A stretch of 64,000 nt of DNA. Origin: Buchnera aphidicola (Cinara curtihirsuta). GTDB taxonomy: Bacteria; Pseudomonadota; Gammaproteobacteria; Enterobacterales; Enterobacteriaceae. Of this stretch, positions 46,547-55,886 are shown piece after piece. Position 1 is the stretch's first letter; the number at the start of each line of letters is the position of its first letter. The stretch covers positions 1-64,000 of the forward strand of contig NZ_LR217700.1 in NCBI RefSeq assembly GCF_900698895.1, written 5' to 3'. Below the pieces are notes generated by a model, which was not told the origin of the DNA, did no database searches, and saw only the letters and a program-made list of their open reading frames with translations. The translations under genes were made by a program, and so were the position numbers.

Positions 46547-48322
46547 ATGATTAAATCAATTTATGATAAAATTATAGAATTACGTTTACAATTAAGATAT
46601 CATAATTATATGTATTATACTTTAGATTCTCCTATAATATCAGATTCTATATATGATGAATTATGTATTCAATTAATTAAATTAGAAAAAGAATACGGGC
46701 AAAAAAAATCATTTGATATATCAGATCGTCTTTTAAATCAAATCGGTGGAAAAAAATTATATGTTTTTTCTGAATATATTCACAAAACTCCAATGTTATC
46801 ATTAAATAGTACTAATGATATTTCTGATATAATTTATTTTGATAAAAAAATAAAAAAATACTTAAAAAATACAGATAACATTAAATATTATTGTGATTTT
46901 AAATTTGATGGATTAGCTGTTAATTTATTTTATGAAAATGGCTTGTTAGTATCAGCTTCTACACGTGGAGACGGCAAAATAGGAGAAGATATTACTAAAA
47001 ATGTTTTTACAATTTCTTCTATACCAAAGGAAATAAAGGGAAATGATTTTCCTAAAAAAATAGAAATACGTGGAGAAGTTTTTATGACAAAATCTGATTT
47101 TTTTATTTTAAATAAATCTAGAATTTCTAGTAATAAGAAAATATTTTCTAATCCTCGTAATGCTGCTGCTGGTTCTTTGCGTCAATTAGATTATAAAATT
47201 ACTAAGCAAAGAAAATTGATGTTTTTTGTTTATGGTTATGGGTTATTTCATTATAAAAAAAAGATTAATAGTCATTATGAACGATTAATAAAAATAAAAG
47301 AATGGGGTTTTCCATTAAATAAAGATTTTTTGTTATCTGGCTGTATTAATAAAATTATCAATTTTTATAATATAGTTAATATTCGTAGATCCAAATTAAA
47401 TTTTGAAATAGACGGAATTGTTGTAAAAGTCGATTCTATTTTTTTACAGGAAAAATTAGGTTATGTAGAAAAGTATCCTCGTTGGTCTATTGCTTTAAAA
47501 TTTCCTTCTTTTGATGTAGAAACAAGAATTACAGGTGTATCTTTTCAAATTGGTCGAACAGGAGTTATTACCCCTATTGCTCATTTTATACCTATAAATA
47601 TTGGGGGAGTTACTATTAGTAAAGCATCCTTACATAATATTGGAATAATTAAAAAATTAGATTTACATATTAATGATTTTATTCTTGTATACCGCGCTGG
47701 AGAAGTTATCCCTAAAATTAGAAAAGTTATAATAAGTAAAAGGGATAAATCAATTAAAAAAATTATTTTTCCACTTAACTGTTTATCTTGTGGGACTAAA
47801 TTATTATATTCTACAAATTTAGTTTCTTATTTTTGTCCTAATGATTTTTTATGTCCAGATCAAAATTTAAAAAAATTAATTTATTTTTCTTCAAAAAATT
47901 GTTTGAAAATTAAAGGACTTGGTCCAAAAAATATTGTTAAATTAGTAAATTACGGTTACTTAAATACTCCAGTAGATTTTTTTAATTTAAATATTAATTA
48001 TTTACAGAAAATATCTGGATTAGGTAAAAAATTATCTAATAAAATTATTGAAAATATTAATTTTTCTAAAAATGTTAGTTTAGATAAATTTATTTGTTCT
48101 TTAGGAATTTTATATGTAGGAAATTCTATTTCTAGACTTTTATCTAATTATTTTATGTCTATTGAAAAATTTTTATATACAGATTATTTGACATTATTAA
48201 AAATAAAAGGTATTGGTACAAATATTGCAAATTCTATAATTAAATTTATACAAAAAAAAAACAATAAAAAAATTATTTTAAATTTAATTCAAATATTGAA
48301 TATTTTTTTTATATCTAAATAA
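46547..48322 (+). CDS. ligA: LigA, NAD-dependent DNA ligase without BRCT domain
   Basis: Seals nicks using NAD+. It has 591 residues against 671 in E. coli. The nucleotidyltransferase domain has the catalytic Lys in DFKFDGLAVN, RGDGKIGEDIT, and NPRNAAAGSLRQLD. The OB fold has FQIGRTGVITPIA. The zinc finger is CLSCG...FCPNDFLCPDQ with four Cys. The helix-hairpin-helix region ends INIANSIIKF-like TNIANSIIKF. The reading frame then stops exactly where the C-terminal BRCT domain should start, and tRNA-Lys follows 26 bp later, leaving no room for it. Confidence 0.96.
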   Translation: MIKSIYDKIIELRLQLRYHNYMYYTLDSPIISDSIYDELCIQLIKLEKEYGQKKSFDISDRLLNQIGGKKLYVFSEYIHKTPMLSLNSTNDISDIIYFDKKIKKYLKNTDNIKYYCDFKFDGLAVNLFYENGLLVSASTRGDGKIGEDITKNVFTISSIPKEIKGNDFPKKIEIRGEVFMTKSDFFILNKSRISSNKKIFSNPRNAAAGSLRQLDYKITKQRKLMFFVYGYGLFHYKKKINSHYERLIKIKEWGFPLNKDFLLSGCINKIINFYNIVNIRRSKLNFEIDGIVVKVDSIFLQEKLGYVEKYPRWSIALKFPSFDVETRITGVSFQIGRTGVITPIAHFIPINIGGVTISKASLHNIGIIKKLDLHINDFILVYRAGEVIPKIRKVIISKRDKSIKKIIFPLNCLSCGTKLLYSTNLVSYFCPNDFLCPDQNLKKLIYFSSKNCLKIKGLGPKNIVKLVNYGYLNTPVDFFNLNINYLQKISGLGKKLSNKIIENINFSKNVSLDKFICSLGILYVGNSISRLLSNYFMSIEKFLYTDYLTLLKIKGIGTNIANSIIKFIQKKNNKKIILNLIQILNIFFISK

Positions 48323-48348
48323 AATAGATAATTAATTAAATATTTTTT

Positions 48349-48421
48349 TGGGTCGTGCAGGATTTGAACCTGCGACCAATTGATTAAAAGTCAACTGCTC
48401 TACCAACTGAGCTAACGACCC
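48349..48421 (-). tRNA. tRNA-Lys (TTT)
   Basis: Minus-strand cloverleaf nearly identical to E. coli. Acceptor GGGTCGT, anticodon loop CTTTTAA with TTT, T arm GCAGGTTCAAATCCTGC. Substrate of MnmE-MnmG at U34 and of the t6A pathway at A37. In E. coli the Val-Lys tRNA genes also neighbour gltX. Confidence 0.97.
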
Positions 48422-48434
48422 TAATATTTATTTA

Positions 48435-48507
48435 TGGGTGATGACGGACTTGAACCGCCGGCCCTCTCCGTGTAAAGGAGAAGCTCTACCAACTGAGCTA
48501 ATCACCC
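48435..48507 (-). tRNA. tRNA-Val (TAC)
   Basis: Minus-strand cloverleaf. Acceptor GGGTGAT, anticodon loop TTTACAC with TAC, T arm GGCGGTTCAAGTCCGTC. It lies 14 bases upstream of tRNA-Lys on the same strand, forming a two-tRNA unit. Confidence 0.96.
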
Positions 48508-48660
48508 TTTTTCTATTATATATTGTAAAGCAGATATATTATGAGTCAATATATATTTTACATATATTTGTTTATTTGGTTAAAAAATATACAATTATTA
48601 GAATATATTTATTGTTGTGAATATTTATAGTAATTATTATTATTAAACTTGAGTATATTT

Positions 48661-50079
48661 ATGAAAATTAAAACTAGATTTTCTCCTAGTCCAACCGGAC
48701 TATTACATATTGGTGGTTTACGAACTGCTTTATATTCATGGCTGTTTGCGCGTAAAAATAACGGAACATTTATTCTGCGTATTGAAGATACTGATATAAA
48801 AAGAGTAAATGATAATTCTATTAAAGACATTTTATATGTTTTAAATTACCTGGGTTTATTTTGGGATAAAGAGCCTTTTTATCAAAGTAATCGATTAAAG
48901 ATATATAAAGATATAATATCATCTATGTTAAAAAATAATATTGCATATAAATGTTATTGTTCACAGGATCGATTAAATAAATTAAGAAAAAATCAAATTT
49001 TAAATAAACAAAAACCAAAATATGATAGAAAATGTAGATATAAAAATTCTTGTATTAAAAAATTTAATATTCCGTATGTTGTTCGATTTAAAAATCCTAC
49101 TTCTGGATTAGTTAAATTTACAGATATGATTCGAGGAGAAATATGTATTTCTAATAAAGAATTAGACGATTTAATTATTCAGAGATCTAATGGTATGCCA
49201 ACATACAATTTTTGTGTGGTTGTTGATGACTGGAAAATGAATATAACACATATTATTAGAGGTGAAGATCATATTAATAACACTCCTAGACAAATTAATT
49301 TATTAAATGCTTTAAATGCAAGAATTCCGGTTTATGCCCATGTATCAATGATTTTGGATTCTGAAGGAAAAAAATTATCTAAAAGAAATCATGTAATGAG
49401 TGTTAGTAATTATATTCATAAAGGTTTCATACCAGAAGCGATATTAAATTATGTTTTAAGATTAGGATGGTCTTATAAAGATAAAGAGATCTTTACGATT
49501 AATGAAATGAAAAATTTATTTAATTTACAATCTCTTAGTAAATCTCCTAGTATTGTAAATGATAAAAAGCTTTTATGGTTAAATCACTATCATTTAAATA
49601 ATCTTCCTTTTGAAAAAGTATATCAATATTTTATTATGTATACTCAAATAAAAAAAATTTTTTTAGATAAAAATATTGATATGAAAGGTTTAATAAAGGA
49701 TTTTTTATGTCATCATAAAACTTTGCATGAATTTGCTTTATCCTATCGTTATTTTTATAAAGATATTAATTTATCAAAAATACTTGATATTCATGTGTAT
49801 TGTAGTATTTTTAATTTAAAGATATTAAAATTTTTATATAAAAAATTTTTTTTATTAACCCAATGGAGTATATCAAATATTCTTTTATTAATAAACAAAT
49901 CTATACTAAAGTTTAAAGTATGTTTTAAAGATATAGCAGTTTTAATTAGAATCAGTATTGCAGGTAAAAAAGATACACCTAATATTTCTTCTATAATTTT
50001 ATATATTGGAAAGAATAAATTTTTATCTAGAATAAAAAATTTAATAAAATATATAGAATTAAAAATATTAGAGAAATAA
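48661..50079 (+). CDS. gltX: GltX, glutamyl-tRNA synthetase
   Basis: Charges tRNA-Glu. It has 472 residues from ATG 48661 (E. coli 471), starting MKIKTRFSPSPTGLLHIGG, which contains the HIGH-type motif. It also has FVLRIEDTD-like FILRIEDTD, TYNFCVVVDDW, RGEDHINNTPRQI and the KMSKS-type KKLSKRN. The zinc-region cysteines (CYCSQ, CRYKNSC) are kept. The C-terminal anticodon domain is diverged but keeps VLIRISIAGKKDTPNIS. A TTG four codons upstream is not needed. Confidence 0.97.
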   Translation: MKIKTRFSPSPTGLLHIGGLRTALYSWLFARKNNGTFILRIEDTDIKRVNDNSIKDILYVLNYLGLFWDKEPFYQSNRLKIYKDIISSMLKNNIAYKCYCSQDRLNKLRKNQILNKQKPKYDRKCRYKNSCIKKFNIPYVVRFKNPTSGLVKFTDMIRGEICISNKELDDLIIQRSNGMPTYNFCVVVDDWKMNITHIIRGEDHINNTPRQINLLNALNARIPVYAHVSMILDSEGKKLSKRNHVMSVSNYIHKGFIPEAILNYVLRLGWSYKDKEIFTINEMKNLFNLQSLSKSPSIVNDKKLLWLNHYHLNNLPFEKVYQYFIMYTQIKKIFLDKNIDMKGLIKDFLCHHKTLHEFALSYRYFYKDINLSKILDIHVYCSIFNLKILKFLYKKFFLLTQWSISNILLLINKSILKFKVCFKDIAVLIRISIAGKKDTPNISSIILYIGKNKFLSRIKNLIKYIELKILEK

Positions 50080-50329
50080 ATATATATTTATAGATAAATA
50101 ATAATTTTTATTATTATATAAATAAATATAATAAATATTAAAAATAATATTTTTAAAAAAAATTATATGTTTATATATCAAATAATTATAAATATAATAA
50201 CATGTTTATTATATTTAATGATATTAAACATATAATACATAAAAAATATTTTAAATAATATAAATTATATTTACAATTTTTTTAATAAAATATTTTAATA
50301 AGTATGATTAATTATTTTTTTAAATAAAA

Positions 50330-50611
50330 TTAAACCGGCATATTCATTATTTCTTCATATGTTTTTATTATTTTATTATTAATTTGTATTAATATATTTA
50401 TTTGTTTTTTTTTAAGTTCTATTTCTTTGATACTTACTTTTTTTTTAGAGATAATTTTATTATTTTTTTTTTGTATATTATTTTTAATATAAACTGGTTT
50501 TTTTAATATATTTTTGAATATTTTAATAAATTTTTTATTTTTCTTTTCATTTTTTATTTTTATAGGTTCTGCGAACTTTATAATTTTTTTTTGTATACGA
50601 TTTATTTTCAT
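50330..50611 (-). CDS. fliE: FliE, flagellar basal-body protein
   Basis: Joins the MS ring to the rod and is needed for export. It has 93 residues (E. coli 104). The N-terminal two thirds is a very lysine-rich, unrecognisable stretch. The C-terminus QINNKIIKTYEEIMNMPV aligns with the FliE end QIRNKLVSAYQEVMSMQV. It is divergent from fliF, the enteric arrangement. Identification rests on the tail and position. Confidence 0.85.
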   Translation of the reverse strand: MKINRIQKKIIKFAEPIKIKNEKKNKKFIKIFKNILKKPVYIKNNIQKKNNKIISKKKVSIKEIELKKKQINILIQINNKIIKTYEEIMNMPV

Positions 50612-50772
50612 AATATTTTTCCTATTTTAATATCTTATATTATATAATATAATTTTTATATTATAAATATAATTAATATACTTAAATTTTTTATATAATT
50701 AAAAATATTTTTTTTAAAATATAATTCTTAATAAATTAAGTATTATATCATAGTTATTTTGAGGGAAAAATT

Positions 50773-52299
50773 ATGGATATTATTAATATGTTTTTTTTAA
50801 ATATTAAAAAAAAATGGAATGATTTTTTAATTTATATATTTAATCAAATAAAATTCGTTTTTTTTATTCTGTTTTTTGTTTTTTTTATTTCTTTTTCTTT
50901 TTTTTTATGGTCTAAACAGGTTAATTATGTAGTATTATATACTAATCTTTCAGACGCAGATAGTAGATGGGTTATATCTAAATTAAAGAATATGCATATT
51001 TCATATCGTTTTTGTAATTTTTCTAGAACATTATTAGTACCTGAAAATAAATTGAACGAAATACGTTTTTCTTTAATAAATAATAATATTTTAAAAAAAA
51101 ATTATGGTTTTGAATTATTAGATAAAGAAAAATTAGGTACGAGTCAATTTCGTGAGCATATTAATTATCATCGAGGATTAGAAGGTGAATTATCTAAAAC
51201 TTTAGAACATATTTTTCCCATTCAACATGCTAGAGTACATTTAGTTTGTAAGAAAGATACTGATTTTTTTCGAGATGAACAAACTCCTTCTGCTTCGATA
51301 ATTGTGACTTTGCTTCCAAATACTAGTTTAAAAAAAGAACAAATAGATTCTATTATATTATTAATTTCTGGCAGTGTTCCTGATTTATCCCCGGATAATA
51401 TTGTTTTAGTTAATCATCTTGGAAATATTTTAAATAAATTTGATTTGAATAATACTAAATTTTTTAATGATAATCGATATAGAAATATTAATATATTAGA
51501 AGAGTATTACTGTGATTGTATTAGTAAAATTTTAATTCCAATATATGGATTAAAAAATTTTGTTGTACATGTTAAAGTAAATAAAAATAATAAAAATATT
51601 TTTGTAAATAAACCTAAAAAACAAAAAATACATTTAATTAACCCAAAATCACAACAATCAATAAATAATATTTTAGATATTTTTTCATCTAAAAGTAATT
51701 ATTTTTTTAGTTTCAAAAATAAAATATTAGATTCTAATACAGTATTTACAAATAATAATATTTCTCTTTTAGGGTTTAAAGAATCAGATATTAAAAATTT
51801 AACTGTAACAATATTGATAAATTATAAAGAAAATAGTTCAGGTATATTGTCACCTTTATCTAAAAAAGAATTACAAGATATAGAAAATACAATTAAATTG
51901 GTAATAGATTTTTCTAGTAAAAGAGGTGATCATATTCATATAATGAATTATTTATTTTCTGATTCATCTAGTACTATTTTTTTTAATAAAAACTCTGTAT
52001 ATAATAATTTTAATCAATATTATAAAATATATATTTTTTTTGGAATATTAATTATTTTTTTGTTTTTTTATTTTCTATTTATGAAGGGTAAATTAATTAA
52101 TAAAAAAAAATTTTTTTTAAATTCAAAAGATAATTTAAATAAACATAAAACAAGTAATTCTATAGGACATATAAATAAATCTGATCTTGATAAAATAGAT
52201 AATGTAAATAAAAATGATTTTTTTATAAAAAAGGATTTTCTTCAGAAAAATCCAAAAATTATTGAACAAGTTATACGTTATTGGATAAAAAAGAAATGA
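50773..52299 (+). CDS. fliF: FliF, flagellar MS-ring protein
   Basis: Forms the membrane ring that houses the flagellar export gate. It has 508 residues (E. coli 552). The first membrane helix (FFILFFVFFISFSFFLW) is near residues 32-50. The ring-building domain has LYTNLSDADSRWVISKLK and the signature YHRGLEGELSKTLEHI, then RVHLV and SASIIVTL. The second helix (IYIFFGILIIFLFFYFLF) is near 417-434. The C-terminal FliG-binding motif is IIEQVIRYWIKK. A strong GAGGG ribosome site precedes it. The TGA stop overlaps the fliG ATG. Confidence 0.96.
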   Translation: MDIINMFFLNIKKKWNDFLIYIFNQIKFVFFILFFVFFISFSFFLWSKQVNYVVLYTNLSDADSRWVISKLKNMHISYRFCNFSRTLLVPENKLNEIRFSLINNNILKKNYGFELLDKEKLGTSQFREHINYHRGLEGELSKTLEHIFPIQHARVHLVCKKDTDFFRDEQTPSASIIVTLLPNTSLKKEQIDSIILLISGSVPDLSPDNIVLVNHLGNILNKFDLNNTKFFNDNRYRNINILEEYYCDCISKILIPIYGLKNFVVHVKVNKNNKNIFVNKPKKQKIHLINPKSQQSINNILDIFSSKSNYFFSFKNKILDSNTVFTNNNISLLGFKESDIKNLTVTILINYKENSSGILSPLSKKELQDIENTIKLVIDFSSKRGDHIHIMNYLFSDSSSTIFFNKNSVYNNFNQYYKIYIFFGILIIFLFFYFLFMKGKLINKKKFFLNSKDNLNKHKTSNSIGHINKSDLDKIDNVNKNDFFIKKDFLQKNPKIIEQVIRYWIKKK

Positions 52300-53276
52300 T
52301 GCATTTAAATGGTATACAAAAAAGTGCTTTATTGCTAATATCTATGGATATAGAAGATTCAGCTAGAGTTTTAAAATATTTTACTAAATCAGAAATTAAG
52401 AAATTTATTGATACAATAATATCGTTTGATATAAAAATTATAAAATATTCCGATATTGTAATTTATGAATTTTATGATTTATTAAAAAAAGATAAAATTT
52501 TTAATTTTGATTTAAGAACATATTTATTAAAAATTTTAGAAAAAACCATGAATACTGATAAAGCTTATAAATTATTAAAGGACAGTCTTATTAAAAGTTC
52601 TTTTTTAAAAAATATCTATAATTTAGAAAAATTAGGTTCAAAAAATATTTTTATATTAATAAAAAAAGAAAATTTAAATATTACTTCTTCTGTATTAATG
52701 TATATGAATACTAATTTATCTATAAAAATATTATCATTTTTTGATACAAAAAAAAGATTAGATATTTTAATGAAAATGCTTAATTTTTCAGGTTTAAATC
52801 GTTTTGGGTTTATTGAACTAAATAAAATAATTAATTTGTGGTTAAATACACATAAAATTTTTATTTTAGAAGAAGAAAGAATTAATAAAATAATAAATAT
52901 TGTATCTTTTTTTAAAAAAAAAAATATAATTCAACTTGTAAAAAAAATAAATACCCCGTATATAAATATTTTGAATAAAATAATTAGTAAATATTTTAAA
53001 TTTGAAAATATAATAAATATTGAAGATAGTAGTATTAAATTTATTATAAATAATACAGATATAGATAATTTATGTATTGTTTTGCATAACACAGATTATG
53101 CTATAAAAAATAAATTTATTTCTAATATGTCACATAAAAAATACGAATATTTTAAAAAAAATTCTTTTAAAAAAAAATTAATTTCTTTTGAAACAATATA
53201 TTTAAAAAAAAATTTATTATTGAGAAATATCAAGAAATTTATAAAAGATAACAAAATTATTATAAAAGAAAAATAG
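52296..53276 (+). CDS. fliG: FliG, flagellar switch protein with lost motor motifs
   Basis: Normally the rotor protein linking FliF to FliM and the stator. It has about 326 residues (E. coli 331). The N-terminal FliF-binding domain starts NGIQKSALLLISMDIEDSARVLK. The conserved EHPQ motif that contacts FliM is absent; the aligned segment is KKENLN. C-terminal torque residues are also changed: the E. coli RDDLANR block reads KNSFKKK and LKGAEQ reads LHNTD. FKFENIINIEDSSI still marks the C-terminal domain. ATGA overlap with fliF sets the start at 52296 (or 52299). Scaffold function is likely retained, torque is not. Confidence 0.9.
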   Translation: MMHLNGIQKSALLLISMDIEDSARVLKYFTKSEIKKFIDTIISFDIKIIKYSDIVIYEFYDLLKKDKIFNFDLRTYLLKILEKTMNTDKAYKLLKDSLIKSSFLKNIYNLEKLGSKNIFILIKKENLNITSSVLMYMNTNLSIKILSFFDTKKRLDILMKMLNFSGLNRFGFIELNKIINLWLNTHKIFILEEERINKIINIVSFFKKKNIIQLVKKINTPYINILNKIISKYFKFENIINIEDSSIKFIINNTDIDNLCIVLHNTDYAIKNKFISNMSHKKYEYFKKNSFKKKLISFETIYLKKNLLLRNIKKFIKDNKIIIKEK

Positions 53277-53286
53277 GTTATAATAT

Positions 53287-53970
53287 ATGAAAAATATTTC
53301 AAAAGATAATTTATGGAAAAAATGGAAACCTAAAAATTTATCTAAAAAATTAGATTTAATACCTACTTCTAATTTTATTAAATATAAAAATTTATCATTT
53401 GTTGAAATTACTAAAGAAAAAGATAATAATACATCTTATTCTGATATATATCAAAAAAATTATAAAAATGGATTAACTGAGGGGTATAAAAAAGGATATA
53501 TAGATGGATGGTTACAAGGGTGTTCTTTTTCAAATAATTACTTTTTGGAAAATAAAGATAAATGTATAGAAATGAAATATGCCGATTTATTAAATAAGTT
53601 TCGTATTGCTATATATCAGTTTAATAATAATTTTTCAAAACGTTTAATAAGAATTGTATTGCATATATCAAAAATTTTAGTAGATGATATTTTATCAGTT
53701 AATAAGAATTATATAATAAAAAAAATTGACAAATTAATTAAAACATCACATTATATTTTTAATAAATTACAGTTACATGTTCATCCAGATAATTATTATT
53801 TAATAATAAAAAAATTTGGAGTATTAATGAACACATATGGATGGACAGTTATTAAAAATAAAAAAATGAATATTAATGATTACCGAATTATTACTTCAGA
53901 AGGAGAAATAAATGCTTCAATTCAATCTTTTTGGGATAGAATTTATAGATCAGCTAATTTATTGGATTAG
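53287..53970 (+). CDS. fliH: FliH, flagellar export ATPase regulator
   Basis: Binds FliI and docks it to the export gate. It has 227 residues (E. coli 228). The N-terminus WKKWKPKNL matches the family PWKRWTP-type motif. The middle has a glycine-patterned helix (YKNGLTEGYKKGYIDGWLQG, a GxxxG-like repeat) typical of FliH. The C-terminal domain ends ASIQSFWDRIYRS. It is 11 bp after fliG and 5 bp before fliI. Confidence 0.92.
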   Translation: MKNISKDNLWKKWKPKNLSKKLDLIPTSNFIKYKNLSFVEITKEKDNNTSYSDIYQKNYKNGLTEGYKKGYIDGWLQGCSFSNNYFLENKDKCIEMKYADLLNKFRIAIYQFNNNFSKRLIRIVLHISKILVDDILSVNKNYIIKKIDKLIKTSHYIFNKLQLHVHPDNYYLIIKKFGVLMNTYGWTVIKNKKMNINDYRIITSEGEINASIQSFWDRIYRSANLLD

Positions 53971-53975
53971 TAAAT

Positions 53976-55352
53976 ATGAATGATGTATTAAATAAATGGT
54001 TTAATAAAATTGATAAATTTGAAAAAAACATATCAATTTTTTCTTATGAATTATTTTTTGGTCGAGTAATAAGTGTAAATAATTTAATTATTGAAGCTAC
54101 TGGTATATATTTACCTATAGGAAATTTTTGTTGGGTAGAACGTATATATAATAATAAATTATCTACTGTTTTATGTAAAATATTAGGTTTTAAAGAAAAA
54201 ATCGTTTTTTTAATACCTATTCATAGATTAGATGGTATTTTTCCGGGAGCAAAAGTTTTTTCACAGTATAATTTTCAGAAACAAATAAACTCATATTTAA
54301 AATTTCCTTTTGGTTTTAAATTACTTGGAAGAGTACTTGATGGATTTGGTAATCCTTTAGATAATTTAGGTGACATTAAATCAAAAAAAATGTTATTTGA
54401 TTTTTTCAAACCATCTATTAATCCATTAAAAAGAACTTTAATTACAGAAATTTTAGATACTGGTATTCGAGCTATTAATAGTTTATTAACTATTGGTAGA
54501 GGTCAAAGAATGGGTATATTTTCTCAAGCTGGAATTGGAAAAAGCATGCTTCTTGGTATGATATCTAGACATACTAACGCAGATATAATTATTATTTCTT
54601 TAGTTGGAGAAAGGGGAAGGGAAGTAAGAGAATTCATTAATAATACATTAGGAATTGAAAGTTTAAAAAAATCAGTTGTTATTGTATCTCCCGCAGATGT
54701 TTCTCCGATGTTTAAGATTCAATCTGTTCAATATGCCACATCTATTGCGGAATATTTTTGTAAAAAAAATAATCATGTACTACTAATAGTAGACTCACTT
54801 ACACGATATGCTATGGCTTATAGAGAAATATCAAATTCTATGAATGAAATACCGGTTTTAAAGGGTTATCCAGCTTCTATTTTTTCGAATATTCCATATT
54901 TAATTGAACGAACAGGTAATATTAATAGTGAAGGATTTGGTTCAATTACTTCTTTTTATACTATTTTAACTGAAGGTGATGAACATAATGATCCTATATT
55001 AGACATAGCAAAATCTGTTTTAGATGGTCATATTATTTTATCAAATTTTTTATCAAAATCTGGTCATTACCCATCTATTGATATTGAAAAATCAATTAGT
55101 AGATCTATGCATTCTATTGTTGATCATGATCATCAGAAAAAATCTATTTATATTAAAAAATTAATTTCATGTTATTATTATCATCGTGATGTAATTAATT
55201 TAGGTATTTATTCTAAAGGAAATAATAAATTGTTAGATGACTCAATTAAGATATGGCCCTTTTTAGAAAAATTTTTGCAGCAAAATTTTTTAGAATGTTG
55301 TACATATGATCAATCTCTTTTAGAATTAACAGAATTATTAAAAAGAATTTAA
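53976..55352 (+). CDS. fliI: FliI, flagellar export ATPase
   Basis: F1-beta-like ATPase that energises type III flagellar export. It has 458 residues (E. coli 457). Walker A is SQAGIGKSMLLG, followed by SLVGERGREVREFI. Walker B is LLIVDSLTRYAMAYREIS. GYPASIFSNIPYLIERTGN and LTEGDEHNDPILD are conserved, as is ILDGHIILSNF-like VLDGHIILSNFL. Well preserved compared with the switch proteins, suggesting export is the selected function. Confidence 0.97.
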   Translation: MNDVLNKWFNKIDKFEKNISIFSYELFFGRVISVNNLIIEATGIYLPIGNFCWVERIYNNKLSTVLCKILGFKEKIVFLIPIHRLDGIFPGAKVFSQYNFQKQINSYLKFPFGFKLLGRVLDGFGNPLDNLGDIKSKKMLFDFFKPSINPLKRTLITEILDTGIRAINSLLTIGRGQRMGIFSQAGIGKSMLLGMISRHTNADIIIISLVGERGREVREFINNTLGIESLKKSVVIVSPADVSPMFKIQSVQYATSIAEYFCKKNNHVLLIVDSLTRYAMAYREISNSMNEIPVLKGYPASIFSNIPYLIERTGNINSEGFGSITSFYTILTEGDEHNDPILDIAKSVLDGHIILSNFLSKSGHYPSIDIEKSISRSMHSIVDHDHQKKSIYIKKLISCYYYHRDVINLGIYSKGNNKLLDDSIKIWPFLEKFLQQNFLECCTYDQSLLELTELLKRI

Positions 55353-55371
55353 TATATTTAAGGTAATAAAT

Positions 55372-55829
55372 ATGAAATTTAATCTTTCTCATATATATAT
55401 TTTAAAAAAAAAATAGAATTAGATATAAAAAAAAATATTTTTTCTATGGAAAGTTATAAGAATAAAAAAATAGAAATAAAAAGATATTTATTACAATTAA
55501 AGAAATATCAAGATCAATATAATTTTTTTTTGTATAAAAAGTTTATTTATGGTACTTTACAGTATATAATTAAACGTTATATAGAATTTTTATCAATGTT
55601 ACAAAAGTTAATAATACAACAGAATACTTTAATAAATTATTTAAAAAAAAAAATTAAAGAAAAGTTTTTAGTATATAAAAAATTATATTCTAATTTAGAG
55701 CAATGGAAAAAATTAGAAATGCGTTTAAAAATTTATAAAAAGAAACGAAAAAGAATAGCGGAACAAAGTGAAGATAATATTATATGTTTGAATATTTATA
55801 ATTATTTTTTGTATAATAAAAAAAAATAA
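55372..55829 (+). CDS. fliJ: FliJ, flagellar export chaperone; frame broken at a 10-A tract
   Basis: Coiled-coil escort that links FliI to the export gate FlhA. The ATG at 55372, with AAGGTAATAAAT before it, opens MKFNLSHIYILKKK and then meets a stop. If the A10 run at 55404-55413 is read as 11, the frame continues into a 152-residue protein (E. coli 147). Its body YLLQLKKYQDQYNFFL and LEQWKKLEMRLKIYKKK matches FliJ (QLKMLIDYQNEYRNNL; LNSWREKKQRLQAW). An internal ATG at 55446 would lose the first helix. It follows fliI by 19 bp. Confidence 0.86.
55404..55413 (+). repeat. 10-nt poly(A) tract in fliJ
   Basis: A10 at codons 11-14 from ATG 55372. As written it ends in TAG; one more A reads ATA GAA and opens the FliJ frame. 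Confidence 0.85.
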
Positions 55830-55886
55830 TTTATATTTATTTATTTATTTAATGAAATTATTTATTAAGTTATATGTGAAAATAAT

